A stretch of 64,000 nucleotides of DNA from Nocardioides aquaticus (lineage in GTDB: Bacteria; Actinomycetota; Actinomycetes; Propionibacteriales; Nocardioidaceae). Below are positions 27,123-36,789 of this stretch, piece after piece (position 1 is the first letter of the stretch; the number at the start of each line of letters is the position of its first letter). Under the pieces are notes generated by a model. It was not told the origin of the DNA. It made no database searches and saw only the letters and a list, made by a program, of their open reading frames with translations. Position numbers and translations under genes: made by a program. The DNA is taken from positions 620,001 to 684,000 of the forward strand of contig NZ_CP075371.1 of assembly GCF_018459925.1 (NCBI RefSeq), read 5' to 3'.

Positions 27123-29513
27123 ATGACCAGCACCACCGTCCAGCCCGCGGAGCACCCGGACGAGAGCGGACGCGGCCTCGGCCGCCGCCGCTTCCTCGGC
27201 TACGTGCTCGGCGGATCCACCCTCGTCACCGCCGCCGACCTGTCCCTCGGCCGTGCCGCGCACGCCGCCGGGATCAAGTCCGCGCCCCAGGTCTCGGAGA
27301 TCTACGACCTGGAGGACCTGCAGACCGACGCAGCGCTCCCCACGGCGCAGCTGATCCAGATCGAGATCAACCGGGACGGCACCGCGTCCTTCGCCATCCC
27401 GCGGATGGAGGTCGGCCAGGGCATCGTCACCTCGACCGCGATGATCATCGCCGAGGAGCTCGACCTGCCCGTCGAGAAGGTCCGGGTCACCCTGGCCCCG
27501 GCGCGTCCGGAGCTGCTGCTCAACCAGCTCACCGGCGGGTCGAACACCACGTTCTCCACCTACACCCCGATCCGCGTCGCCGCGGCGCTCGCGCGCGGGG
27601 CCCTCATCGAGGCGGCGCTGCCGCTGCTCGAGGCCAACGCCGACCGGATCCAGGTGATCGCCGGCACGATCACCAACATCGACACCGGCGAGTCGATCGG
27701 CTTCGGCGACCTGAGCGAGGCCGCGGCCTGGCCGGTCGACCGGATCTCCGAGGTCGTGCTGAAGGAGGAGTCCGACTTCACCGTCATCGGGACCCCCCGC
27801 AACCGAACCGACGCGCGGGCGGCGGTGACCGGGGCCAAGGAGTTCTCCATGGACCTCGACATCCCCGGCGCCCTGCCCACGATGGTGTGCCGGCCCCCCA
27901 CGCTGAACGGCACCCCGGAGCGCCTGCTGAACCGGCGCGAGGTGATGAGGATGGACGGCGTCACGCACGTCGCCAAGACCTCCCGCGGCATCGCGGTGCG
28001 CGCCCGCACGTTCGGTCAGTGCATCGACGCCATCCGGGCCATGAAGGTCTCCTGGAACGCCGGGTCGGTCGAGGGCGAGTCCGACGAGACCATCCTCGCC
28101 GAGCTGCGCGGGGCCGAGCTGCCGTTCACCCCGCTCACGCAGATCCCGGACCTCCCGCTGGGCAACCGGACGCTCGAGATCGACTGCGAGTTCATGTTCC
28201 GCTCCAGCGCGGCCCTCGAGCCGTACGCCGCCATCGCCAGCGTCACGGAGGACTCCGCCGAGATCTGGGGCGGGCTCAAGGTCCCGATCCTGGCCCAGCA
28301 GGACATCGCCCAGATGCTCGGGATGTCCCAGGAGCAGGTGACGGTCAACGTCATCACCGGCGGCGGCTCCTTCGGCCACAAGCTCTTCAGCGACCACGCG
28401 ATCGAGGCCGCCGAGTGCTCGCGCGCCTTCGGCAACGTCCCGGTCCGCCTGATGTGGCACCGCGCAGACGAGCCGCGCCAGGGCCGGCTGCACCCGATGG
28501 TCACCTCGCGGGTCCGCGCCGCCACCGGCGGCGGGCTCCTGGGCGGGGGCCGCAAGGTCTACGGCTACGAGCAGCGCAACACCAGCGTGGTCACCGACTT
28601 CAGCCACGGCCTCGGCGAGATGATCACCTCGATCTCCGCCGACGACCTCCCGCTGAACCTCGGCGAGCTGACCTACTCGCAGTCGATCTTCCTGCTCACC
28701 CAGGAGCTCGGCTACGACTTCGGCGCGGTCACCCAGCTGCTGAACGAAGTCGACGACCGGTTCAACACCGGCAGCATGCGCAACATCTACTCCCCGGACA
28801 CCCGCGTGGCCGCCGAGATGATGGTCGACGCGCTCGCCAAGGACGCCCGGATGGACCCGATGGAGTACCGCCTCGAGTTCCTGCGCAACGAGAACACCAA
28901 GCGGGCGCTGCGCAAGGTCTGCAAGGAGGGCAACTGGGGTCGCACGATGCCGCCCGGCACCGCCCAGGGCATCGCCATCCACCGGGAGTACAAGGGCACC
29001 ACGGCGTGCCTGGTGGAGATCGACTGCCGTCCCGCCACCGTCAACCGCAAGATCCGCGAGGCCGTGACCGGCCCGCGGGTGACCAAGGGCGTGTTCGCCG
29101 TCGACGCCGGGCTCGTGATCAACCCGCGCGGGCTCGAGGCGCAGATGATGGGCGGGTTCGCGGACGGACTCGCGCTGACCCTGACCAGCAGCGTCCACCT
29201 CAAGGCCGGCCACTTCCTCGAGGCCAGCTGGGACAACTACTTCTACACGCGCCAGTGGAACATCGCGCCGGAGTTCGAGGTGCACGTGCTCGAGTCCGAC
29301 CGGCCGGGACCCGGCGGCGCCGGCGAGGCCGGCGTGGCCGCGACCGCGGCGGCGACGGCGAACGCCTACGTCCGGGCGATGAGGATCGACCCGACCAAGC
29401 AGACCATGCGCTTCCCGGTCAACCACGACACGTCCCTGTCCGCCTTCACGCCCAAGTCGTTCGTGCCCCCGGTCCCGGTGTCGCCGACCAACGGCCTCAA
29501 GCTGACCCGCTGA
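27123..29513 (+). CDS. Tat-exported molybdenum hydroxylase large subunit (isoquinoline 1-oxidoreductase beta-like)
   Basis: A 796-residue molybdopterin-binding subunit of the xanthine dehydrogenase family, closest in layout to IorB. The N-terminus has a Tat signal (GRRRFLGYVLGGSTLVTAADL, RR near residue 21), so the complex is exported folded. Conserved parts are VGQGIVTSTAMIIAEEL, QLTGGSNTTFSTY, TGGGSFGHKLFSDH, IYSPDTRVAAEMMVDALAKD, and the active-site loop GGAGEAGVAATAAATANAYVRA containing the catalytic Glu near the C-terminus. The partner [2Fe-2S] gene follows; there is no FAD subunit. The substrate is probably an N-heterocycle or aldehyde, but this is inference. Confidence 0.87.
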   Translation: MTSTTVQPAEHPDESGRGLGRRRFLGYVLGGSTLVTAADLSLGRAAHAAGIKSAPQVSEIYDLEDLQTDAALPTAQLIQIEINRDGTASFAIPRMEVGQGIVTSTAMIIAEELDLPVEKVRVTLAPARPELLLNQLTGGSNTTFSTYTPIRVAAALARGALIEAALPLLEANADRIQVIAGTITNIDTGESIGFGDLSEAAAWPVDRISEVVLKEESDFTVIGTPRNRTDARAAVTGAKEFSMDLDIPGALPTMVCRPPTLNGTPERLLNRREVMRMDGVTHVAKTSRGIAVRARTFGQCIDAIRAMKVSWNAGSVEGESDETILAELRGAELPFTPLTQIPDLPLGNRTLEIDCEFMFRSSAALEPYAAIASVTEDSAEIWGGLKVPILAQQDIAQMLGMSQEQVTVNVITGGGSFGHKLFSDHAIEAAECSRAFGNVPVRLMWHRADEPRQGRLHPMVTSRVRAATGGGLLGGGRKVYGYEQRNTSVVTDFSHGLGEMITSISADDLPLNLGELTYSQSIFLLTQELGYDFGAVTQLLNEVDDRFNTGSMRNIYSPDTRVAAEMMVDALAKDARMDPMEYRLEFLRNENTKRALRKVCKEGNWGRTMPPGTAQGIAIHREYKGTTACLVEIDCRPATVNRKIREAVTGPRVTKGVFAVDAGLVINPRGLEAQMMGGFADGLALTLTSSVHLKAGHFLEASWDNYFYTRQWNIAPEFEVHVLESDRPGPGGAGEAGVAATAAATANAYVRAMRIDPTKQTMRFPVNHDTSLSAFTPKSFVPPVPVSPTNGLKLTR

Positions 29514-29541
29514 TCGCGCGAGAGAGACAAGGAACGAGACC

Positions 29542-30033
29542 ATGCCCAAGCAGACCTTCATCCTCAACGGCAAGAGCGTCACCGTGAACGTGGCGGACGA
29601 CGTCCGCGTCCTCTGGGTGCTGCGCGACATCCTCAAGGTGACCGGCCCGAAGTACGGGTGCGGCATCAACGTGTGCAAGGCGTGCACCTCGCACGTGAAC
29701 GGCAAGGCCTTCAACCCGTGCTCGGTCAAGGTCGGTGACCTGAAGCGGACCGACGAGATCACCACCATCGAGGGCCTGGCCACCCTCGACGGCCGCAAGG
29801 ACCTGCACCCGATGCAGCAGGCCTGGATCGACCGGGACGTCGCCCAGTGCGGCTACTGCCAGCCCGGCCAGATCATGGAGGCCGTCGCGCTGGCGCGCCG
29901 GGTCAGGCGGGAGCGGCGCTCGATCACCGAGGCCGACCTCGACGCGATCCGCAACGTGTGCCGCTGCGGCACCTACACCCGCATCCGCGAGGCCGTGGTG
30001 CAGGGTGCGCGGGCGATGGGCCCGAACGACTGA
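29542..30033 (+). CDS. [2Fe-2S] subunit of molybdenum hydroxylase (isoquinoline 1-oxidoreductase alpha-like)
   Basis: A 163-residue iron-sulphur subunit that passes electrons from the molybdenum centre. Two clusters are visible: the plant-type ferredoxin cluster C-x4-C-x2-C (YGCGINVCKACTSHVNGK, then NPC) and the helical cluster CGYCQPGQIM with NVCRCGTYTRI. No signal peptide, as expected if it hitch-hikes with the Tat-tagged large subunit. It begins 28 bp after the large subunit. The usual GxCGxC is here NVCKAC, a small deviation. Confidence 0.9.
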   Translation: MPKQTFILNGKSVTVNVADDVRVLWVLRDILKVTGPKYGCGINVCKACTSHVNGKAFNPCSVKVGDLKRTDEITTIEGLATLDGRKDLHPMQQAWIDRDVAQCGYCQPGQIMEAVALARRVRRERRSITEADLDAIRNVCRCGTYTRIREAVVQGARAMGPND

Positions 30034-30093
30034 GGCTCGCTGTCTGAGGCCCGCCGTCCCAGGCCGGCCGTCGCAGGCCGACCCCGGCCCGGC

Positions 30094-32054
30094 TCAGGTC
30101 CCGCTGCCCGCCAGCGGTGCCCGGGCCGGGCCGTCGTCGTCCCGGTCGTCCCGGTCGTCGTCCTGCCCGTCCTCGGGCAGGTCGAGGTGCGCCCCGCGGA
30201 CCTGGGCGACGAGGTCGGCCTCGAAGGCGGCCTCGGCGGCGGCCCGCTCGAACTCCTCCACGCTGGGCAGGACCACCCGGAACGTGCTCCCGACCCCGAT
30301 CTCGGAGGTCACGGTGACCCGGCCGCGGTGCCGCTTGACGATCCGTCCGACGATCGCCAGGCCCAGCCCCGTGCCGCCCTGGCGGCGTACGGCGGGGTCG
30401 GCGGAGCGGAAGAACTCCCCGAACACCGCGCGCTGGTCCGCGGGCGAGATGCCCAGGCCCTGGTCGGTGCAGGTCAGGGCCACCTCGCGGGCGTCCTGGG
30501 TCAGCACGAGGCGCACCACGGTGCCCTCGCCCGAGTACTTCAGCGCGTTGCCGACGAGGTTCGAGACCACCGTGTCCAGGTCGCCGGTGAGCCCCCGGAC
30601 CAGCACCGGGGAGTCCGGCAGCTCCACCTCGACGCGCTGACGGCGACGCCGGGCCGGCAGGTCGTGCAGCTCGCGCACGTCGCGCACCACCTCGCGCAGG
30701 TCGATCACCGCCGGCGCGAAGACCCGGCCGGGGTCGCCGACCTTCGAGAAGGTGAGCAGGTCCTCGATGATCCGTTCGAGCCGGCTGGTCCCACGCTCCA
30801 TCGCCGCCAGCGAGCGGTCGGTGCCGTCGGGCATCGCGTCGCGCATCGAGCGCAGGATCTCCAGGTGGCCCGCGACCGCGCTGAGCGGGTTGCGCAGCTC
30901 GTGCGACACCGTGGCGATCAGGCCGCTCTTGTAGGCGTCGAGCTCGCGCAGCTCGGTGAGCAGCTCCCGCTCGCGCCGGTGCGCGCGGGCGTTGAGGATC
31001 GCGTGGCCCAGGTCGTGGCCGACGTCGAGCGCGGTCGAGCGCTCCACGTCGCTCCAGGTCGGGTCGCCGGGGCTGCGGGTCAGGGCCAGGCTGCCCAGGC
31101 AGGTGCGGCCGACCCCGATCGGCACGAACAGCAGGGAGCCGATCTGCTGCTGGCCCAGGTACTCCTGCAGCGTCAGGGCCTCGGTGTCGCCGAGCCAGTC
31201 CCCCGGGGGTGGCAGCGGTCGACCACGGAGACCTGCTGCGCCGACCAGGCCGTCCGGGCGGCGCGCTCGGCGATGTCGACGACCGGCTGCGGGATCGACG
31301 TCTCCTCCCCGTCGGCGCGGTAGACGGTGCCGACCCGGGCGACGCCCTGCTCGCCGAGGAGCTGGATGAACAGGCCGCGCGCCCGGAAGCCCTCCATCAC
31401 CGCGGTGTGGCTGCGGGCCAGGATCGACGGGATCGTCTGGCGGCCCGCGCTGCGGCGCACGACGTCGCGGGCGGTGCGCGCCATCCGGGCCTGGGCGGAG
31501 AGGCGCTCGCGCTCGCGGGCGGCGACCAGGGAGCGGGCGGCCGTGGCGCAGCGCCGGTCGAGCTCGGCCAGGCGGTGCGCGTCGGGCCGCCGGCCGTCGA
31601 GGGGCAGGTCGAGCTGGACCACCCCGACCACCGCGCCGTCGTCGTCGTGGGCGAGCACGGCCAGCCAGTCGTGCGGGTGCCAGCTCCCCTCGTCGTCGGC
31701 GGGCTCCTCGTGGCTGGTCCACCAGACCCGGGAGAGGTCCTCGTCCGGCTCCAGCCGCCGCACCAGCGCGGCCGCCCCGACCCGGGTGCCGCCGGTCATC
31801 AGCTGCTCGAGGACCGCGAGGGGGAGCCGGGTGCCGAGCAGCTGGGCCCGGGCGGTCTCGTCGCCGGCGATCGCGACGGTCTCGCAGACCGCGGTGTCGT
31901 CCACCACCCCGATCGAGACCACCTGGAAGCCGGTGGCGTCGCGCAGCGCCTCGGCCAGCAGGAGCAGGGAGTCGCGGGTGGCCTCGTCGGACCAGGTCGA
32001 CCGACCCGGCCTGGCGTAGCCGCCGACGTGGAGCTGGGGGGCCGTGCGGGTCAT
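30094..32054 (-). pseudogene. Sensor histidine kinase with GAF domains, split by an apparent 1-nt deletion
   Basis: Read from ATG 32054, the first frame encodes about 285 residues with GAF-like sensor regions (TWSDEATRDSLLLLAEALRDATGFQVVSIGVVDD, GLFIQLLGEQGVARVGTVYR) and reaches SVVDRCHPRGTGSA, then a stop. The rest is in another frame from about 31200: GDWLGDTEALTLQEYLGQQQIGSLLFVPIGVGRTCLGSLAL, HisKA with SHELRNPLSAVAGHLE, N box NLVGNALKYSGEG, and G boxes DQGLGIS and GGTGLGLAI. Adding one base in the C5G5 run at 31200-31209 joins them as CHPPGDWLGD. The span is 1961 nt, one short of a multiple of three. The C-terminal tail is Asp/Arg-rich. Sequencing error, recent mutation or phase variation are all possible. 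No response regulator is adjacent. Confidence 0.8.
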
Positions 32055-32231
32055 GGGGGAGGCCTCGGGGCAGGGAGGGGAGGGGGAGGGTCGACAGGGG
32101 CGTGGACGGCCGGGGGCACCCCTGATGACCAGCCCCATCGTACGGCCGCGCCCGGCGGGGCGCAGTCGGTCGGGGGATCGGGCCGAGCGGGCTGACGAGC
32201 GTCTCGCGCCCCGGTCTCCTAGACTCGGGTC

Positions 32232-33779
32232 GTGCCCTACCTCAGCGGTCCCGGCCAGCGGCCAGGCGACGGCCGGCTCACCACCGACCTCGACCCCCAG
32301 GACCGGGGGCCCCAGGACGCCTGCGGGGTCTTCGGGGTCTGGGCCCCGGGCGAGGACGTCGCCAAGCTGACCTACTTCGGGCTGTACGCGTTGCAGCACC
32401 GGGGCCAGGAGTCGGCCGGCATCGCGGTCAGCAACGGCCGCCAGATCCTGGTCTACAAGGACATGGGCCTGGTCTCGCAGGCCTTCGACGAGGCCACCCT
32501 GGACTCGCTGCAGGGCCACCTCGCGATCGGCCACTGCCGCTACTCGACCACCGGTGCGAGCACCTGGGAGAACGCCCAGCCCACGTTCCAGCCCACCGAG
32601 GCCGGGTCGATCGCGCTCGGCCACAACGGCAACCTGATCAACACCCACGAGCTCCAGGCGCTGGTCGCGGCCCTTCCGGGCACCGCCGGCGAGCTGGAGA
32701 TCAACATCCGCCGCCAGGAGGGGATCACCAACGACACCGGCCTGGTCACCTCGCTGCTGGCCCACCACCCCGACACCACGCTCGAGCAGCGTGCCCTGGA
32801 GGTGCTGCCGCTGCTGCGCGGCGCCTTCTCGATGGTCTGGATGGACGAGGACGCGCTGTACGCCGCCCGCGACCCGCAGGGCATCCGCCCGCTGGTGCTC
32901 GGCCGCACCGACCGCGGCTGGGTCGTGGCCAGCGAGGACTCCGCCCTGGCCACCGTGGGCGCCAGCCGGATCCGCGAGGTCGAGCCCGGCGAGATGCTGG
33001 TCATCGACTCCGAGGGCCTCCGGTCGCACCGCTTCGCCGAGCCCGAGCCCAAGGGCTGCGTCTTCGAGTACGTCTACCTCGCGCGCCCCGACGCCCGGAT
33101 CGCCGGTCGCAGCGTGCACGAGGCGCGGGTCGAGATGGGTCGCCGGCTGGCCCGTGAGTTCCCCGTCGAGGCCGACCTGGTGATGCCGGTGCCCGAGTCG
33201 GGCACCCCGGCGGCCTCCGGCTACGCCGAGGAGAGCGGGATCCCGTTCGGCCAGGGGTTCGTCAAGAACGCCTACGTCGGGCGGACCTTCATCCAGCCCA
33301 GCCAGACCCTGCGACAGCTGGGGATCCGGTTGAAGCTCAACGCGCTCGAGCACATGATCCGCGGCAAGCGGATCGTGGTGGTCGACGACTCGATCGTGCG
33401 CGGCAACACCCAGCGTGCCCAGGTGCGGATGCTGCGTGAGGCCGGGGCCCTGGAGGTGCACGTGCGGATCTCGAGCCCACCGGTGCGGTGGCCCTGCTTC
33501 TACGGCATCGACTTCGCGACCCGCGCCGAGCTGATCGCCAACGGGCTGTCCCCGGCGGAGATCGCCGCGAGCGTGGGCGCCGACTCGCTGGGCTACATCT
33601 CGCTCGACGCGATGGTCGAGTCCACCGGGCAGGCCTCCGAGAGCCTGTGCAAGGCCTGCTTCACCGGCGAGTACCCCGTGGAGCTGCCCGACGAGGCGCT
33701 GCTGGGCAAGCACCTGCTGGAGACCTCGCTCACCGCGCCGACCCACGGCAAGGCCCTGCCGGTCCTGAACAACCCCTGA
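32232..33779 (+). CDS. purF: Amidophosphoribosyltransferase
   Basis: Commits PRPP to purine synthesis by replacing pyrophosphate with ammonia from glutamine. The 515-residue protein carries a short propeptide, with the predicted catalytic N-terminal cysteine at residue 31 (DACGVFGVWAPGED). Glutaminase residues follow in YALQHRGQESAGI, GHCRYSTTGAS and LGHNGNLIN. The PRT domain has the PRPP loop RIVVVDDSIVRGNTQRAQV (about 376-394), and C-terminal Cys residues CFYGID and CKACFTGEYP fit the Fe-S-cluster type. GTG start at 32232. purM follows 28 bp later. Confidence 0.97.
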   Translation: MPYLSGPGQRPGDGRLTTDLDPQDRGPQDACGVFGVWAPGEDVAKLTYFGLYALQHRGQESAGIAVSNGRQILVYKDMGLVSQAFDEATLDSLQGHLAIGHCRYSTTGASTWENAQPTFQPTEAGSIALGHNGNLINTHELQALVAALPGTAGELEINIRRQEGITNDTGLVTSLLAHHPDTTLEQRALEVLPLLRGAFSMVWMDEDALYAARDPQGIRPLVLGRTDRGWVVASEDSALATVGASRIREVEPGEMLVIDSEGLRSHRFAEPEPKGCVFEYVYLARPDARIAGRSVHEARVEMGRRLAREFPVEADLVMPVPESGTPAASGYAEESGIPFGQGFVKNAYVGRTFIQPSQTLRQLGIRLKLNALEHMIRGKRIVVVDDSIVRGNTQRAQVRMLREAGALEVHVRISSPPVRWPCFYGIDFATRAELIANGLSPAEIAASVGADSLGYISLDAMVESTGQASESLCKACFTGEYPVELPDEALLGKHLLETSLTAPTHGKALPVLNNP

Positions 33780-33807
33780 CCTCGCCCCCGAGCCCGGAGC
33801 CCGCCTG

Positions 33808-34941
33808 ATGAGCCAGACCCACCCGACCGCGCCCGGTGTCCCCTCCGGCTCCTCGGCCGGCGCCGACACGGGCACCTCCGCCTACGCCGCCGCCGGGGTG
33901 AGCATCGAGGCAGCCGACGCGGCCGTCGACCTGATGCGCGCCTCCGTCGAGCGCGCGCGCCGGCCCGAGCTGATCGGCGGGATCGGCGGGTTCGCCGGGC
34001 TCTTCGACGCCTCGGCCCTGACCCGGTTCGAGCGCCCGGTGCTGGCCACCTCGACCGACGGCGTCGGCACCAAGGTGGCGATCGCCCAGGCGATGGACGT
34101 CCACGACACGATCGGCTTCGACCTGGTCGGCATGGTCGTCGACGACCTGGTCGTGTGCGGCGCCGAGCCGCTGTTCATGACCGACTACATCGCCACCGGG
34201 CGGGTCGTCCCGGAGCGGATCGCCGCCATCGTCAAGGGCATCGCCGACGCCTGCGTCGAGGCCGGCTGTGCGCTGGCCGGGGGCGAGACCGCCGAGCACC
34301 CCGGGCTGCTGGCCCCCGACGAGTACGACGTCGCCGGCGCGGCGACCGGGGTCGTCGAGGGCGACCGGCTCCTCGGCCCGGCCCGCGTACGCCCCGGGGA
34401 CGCCGTCGTGGCGATGGCGTCCAGCGGGCTGCACTCCAACGGCTACTCCCTGGTGCGGCACGTGCTGCTCGGCGAGCAGGGCCTCGGCTGGTCCCTGGAC
34501 CGGCACGTGCCCGAGCTCGGCCGCACCCTGGGCGAGGAGCTGCTGGAGCCCACGAAGGTCTACGCGAAGGCGTGCCTGGCCGCCGCGGCGACCAACGCCG
34601 TGCACGCGATGGCCCACGTCACCGGCGGCGGCCTCGCGGCCAACCTGGCCCGCTCGCTGCCCGAGGAGCTCACCGCCACCCTGGAGCGCGGCACCTGGAC
34701 CCCCGGGCCGGTCTTCGACCTGGTCCGCACGGCCGGCGGCGTCGGCGTCGAGGACCTGGAGGCCACGCTGAACTGCGGGGTCGGGATGGTGGCCGTGGTG
34801 GCCCCCGAGGGCGTCGACGCGGTGCTCGGCGTGCTCGCCGAGCAGGGCGTGCGCTCGTGGGTCGCCGGCGAGGTGATGCCGGCCGCGGCGGACGCCGACC
34901 GCGGCGCCGTCCGCCTGGTGGGCCGCCATCCCGGCTGGTGA
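33808..34941 (+). CDS. purM: Phosphoribosylformylglycinamidine cyclo-ligase (AIR synthetase)
   Basis: Closes the imidazole ring of FGAM with ATP. The 377-residue protein has an about 30-residue Ser/Ala-rich N-terminal extension before YAAAGVSIEAADAAVDLM. Conserved motifs follow: GGIGGFAGLFD, VLATSTDGVGTKVAIAQ, DLVGMVVDDLVVCGAEPLFMTDYIATG, CALAGGETAEHPG, HSNGYSLVR and HVTGGGLAANLARSLP. ATG 33808; co-directional with purF, forming the purFM pair. Confidence 0.96.
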   Translation: MSQTHPTAPGVPSGSSAGADTGTSAYAAAGVSIEAADAAVDLMRASVERARRPELIGGIGGFAGLFDASALTRFERPVLATSTDGVGTKVAIAQAMDVHDTIGFDLVGMVVDDLVVCGAEPLFMTDYIATGRVVPERIAAIVKGIADACVEAGCALAGGETAEHPGLLAPDEYDVAGAATGVVEGDRLLGPARVRPGDAVVAMASSGLHSNGYSLVRHVLLGEQGLGWSLDRHVPELGRTLGEELLEPTKVYAKACLAAAATNAVHAMAHVTGGGLAANLARSLPEELTATLERGTWTPGPVFDLVRTAGGVGVEDLEATLNCGVGMVAVVAPEGVDAVLGVLAEQGVRSWVAGEVMPAAADADRGAVRLVGRHPGW

Positions 34942-35124
34942 GACCCGGGGCCGCACCGGGGGCCGTACGGGCCGCCGGACGGCCGTCGCGCCGCGCCTCG
35001 CCTGCCCGGGCGTGCGGTTCCGACCGGTCATTGGGTAGCGTGTGACTCACGATCACCGATGGAGACAGCCCGGTGCCCCGATCTCAGCGTCGGGCCCGGC
35101 CGAGTGTGCGAGGGGGCTGACCCT

Positions 35125-35298
35125 ATGGGGCGCGGCCGAGCGAAAGCCAAGCAGACGAAGGTCGCCCGCGACCTGAAGTACCAGACCCACGAGACGGACT
35201 TCGGGGCGCTGGCACGCGAGCTGCACGGTGGCGAGGACGACAGCGGCAAGGCCGAGGAGCCCGACGACTGGTCGTCGGACCACCGCAGCCGCGACTGA
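35125..35298 (+). CDS. DUF3073 small protein
   Basis: A 57-residue protein of the actinobacterial DUF3073 family, recognised by MGRGRAKAKQTKVARDLKYQT and DFGALARELHGG. It is basic at the N-terminus and acidic at the C-terminus (EEPDDWSSDHRSRD). Such genes commonly sit after purF-purM and before a valine dehydrogenase gene, as here. Function is unknown. ATG 35125 was chosen from the conserved N-terminus. A strong terminator hairpin follows. Confidence 0.88.
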   Translation: MGRGRAKAKQTKVARDLKYQTHETDFGALARELHGGEDDSGKAEEPDDWSSDHRSRD

Positions 35299-35316
35299 CA
35301 CCTCCCCGCGGTGGGG

Positions 35317-35348
35317 ACCCGGGCCGACCCGTGTGGGTCGGCCCGGGT
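35317..35348 (+). terminator. Intrinsic terminator after DUF3073 gene
   Basis: Perfect 14-bp stem ACCCGGGCCGACCC (35317-35330) and GGGTCGGCCCGGGT (35335-35348) with a GTGT tetraloop, 18 bp after the stop codon and followed by TCTCGTG. Confidence 0.85.
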
Positions 35349-35410
35349 TCTCGTGCGCGCCGACCGCTGCGTCGGGCGGTCCGATCGCAGTGGAAGCGGG
35401 CGCGAGCGCA

Positions 35411-35484
35411 GCTGTCACGCTGTGTTACGTCGACTCGTGCGGCGCCGTGACGGCCCGCCAGGTGAGGTAACACAGCGTGACAGC
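35411..35484. repeat. 18-bp perfect inverted repeat (74-bp element)
   Basis: GCTGTCACGCTGTGTTAC (35411-35428) and its exact reverse complement (35467-35484) enclose 38 bp. It lies between the DUF3073 terminator and repeat copy 6 and is not needed to terminate either gene. It could be a miniature inverted-repeat element or a second bidirectional terminator. Only one copy was seen in the window. Confidence 0.75.
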
Positions 35485-35497
35485 ACCGGCCGGCGCG

Positions 35498-35537
35498 CCG
35501 GGAGCGTCATCTCGGCGCGCCGCGAGCGTCACCTCGG
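35498..35537 (-). repeat. Dispersed 22-bp-period element, copy 6 (two units)
   Basis: In reverse orientation: units at 35498-35515 and 35520-35537, each differing by one base from consensus, plus-strand spacer CGCG. It ends 3 bp from the stop codon of the dehydrogenase gene. Confidence 0.92.
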
Positions 35538-35540
35538 CGG

Positions 35541-36653
35541 TCAGGGGGTCCAGATGCCGCGCAGGCGGCCGACCTCGTGGATGCGTCGCTCGGCGACCCG
35601 GTCGGCGGCGACCGCGGGCGGGACGCCGTCGGAGGCGGCGCGCGCGAGCACCGACCGCGTGGTCTCGAAGATCCGCGAGGCGCGGTGGTGGGCGCGGTCG
35701 AAGGAGAAGCCCTCGAGCTCGTCGGCGACCTGGACCAGTCCACCGGCGTTGACGCAATAGTCGGGCGCGTAGAGGATGCCGCGGTCCTCCAGCACCTTGC
35801 CGACGCCGGGGTGGGCGAGCTGGTTGTTGGCCGCCCCGCACACGATCCGCGCCGACAGCACCGCCGCGACCTCGTCGGTCAGCGCGTCGCCCAGGGCGCA
35901 GGGGGCGTAGACGTCGAGCCGGGAGGCCACCATCTCCTCGGTGGAGCCGACCACGGTGACCGCGGGGTGCTCCTCGCGGACCCGTTCCACCGTCGGCGCG
36001 TGCACGTCGGTCACCACCACCGAGGCGCCGTCCTCGAGCAGGTGGCGCACGAGGTGGCGCCCGACCTTGCCGACGCCGGCGACCCCGACCGTACGGCCGG
36101 CCAGCGTGGGCTCGCCCCAGACGGCCTCCGCCGCGGCGCGCATGCCCTGGAAGACGCCGAGGGCGGTGAGCACCGAGCTGTCGCCGGCGCCGCCGTGGGC
36201 GGTGGTGCGGCCGGTGACGAAGTCGCACTCGCGCGCGACGAGGTCCATGTCCTCGGAGAACGTGCCGACGTCGCAGGCGGTGCGGTAGCGGCCGCCGAGG
36301 GTCTGCACGAAGCGGCCGTAGGCCCGCAGCAGCGGCTCGGTCTTCTCCGTCCGGGGGTCACCGATGATGACGGCCTTGCCGCCACCGAGGTCGAGCCCGG
36401 CCAGCGCGGCCTTGTAGGTCATCCCGCGGGACAGGGCGAGCACGTCGCGCAGGGCGTCGGCGGTCGAGGCGTACGGGTGGAAGCGCGTGCCGCCGAGGCC
36501 GGGGCCGAGCGCCGTCGAGTGGATCGCCACGATCGCCCGCAGGCCGCTGGCGGGGTCCTGGCAGAAGACGACCTGCTCGTGGTCGTGCCCGTCGCCGAAG
36601 GGGTCGGGCAGGGAGCGGTCGGGCGCGGAGGGGGAGACGTCGGCTGCAGGCAC
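35541..36653 (-). CDS. Glu/Leu/Phe/Val dehydrogenase (valine/leucine dehydrogenase)
   Basis: Oxidative deamination of branched-chain amino acids with NAD+. The 370-residue protein has the substrate-binding glycine stretch ([16 protein letters not shown]), the catalytic lysine region [23 protein letters not shown] (about 85-107), [16 protein letters not shown], and the Rossmann dinucleotide loop [17 protein letters not shown] (about 190-206). [30 protein letters not shown] is also family-typical. The context (purFM-DUF3073 upstream) matches the valine dehydrogenase locus of streptomycetes. The usual bldC neighbour is not in the expected place. Confidence 0.9.
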   Translation of the reverse strand: MPAADVSPSAPDRSLPDPFGDGHDHEQVVFCQDPASGLRAIVAIHSTALGPGLGGTRFHPYASTADALRDVLALSRGMTYKAALAGLDLGGGKAVIIGDPRTEKTEPLLRAYGRFVQTLGGRYRTACDVGTFSEDMDLVARECDFVTGRTTAHGGAGDSSVLTALGVFQGMRAAAEAVWGEPTLAGRTVGVAGVGKVGRHLVRHLLEDGASVVVTDVHAPTVERVREEHPAVTVVGSTEEMVASRLDVYAPCALGDALTDEVAAVLSARIVCGAANNQLAHPGVGKVLEDRGILYAPDYCVNAGGLVQVADELEGFSFDRAHHRASRIFETTRSVLARAASDGVPPAVAADRVAERRIHEVGRLRGIWTP

Positions 36654-36789
36654 GGGTGGTCCTTCGGGTGGTCGGGGCGCGCCCGGGGGTGGTGGGCGCC
36701 GGTCGGTCGGCCCGCGGGGTGGTGCGGGTCACCTCATCCTGGCAGACCGTCCGCCCCGTGACGGGTGTGCCGGGCGGGTCCCTCCGGAC

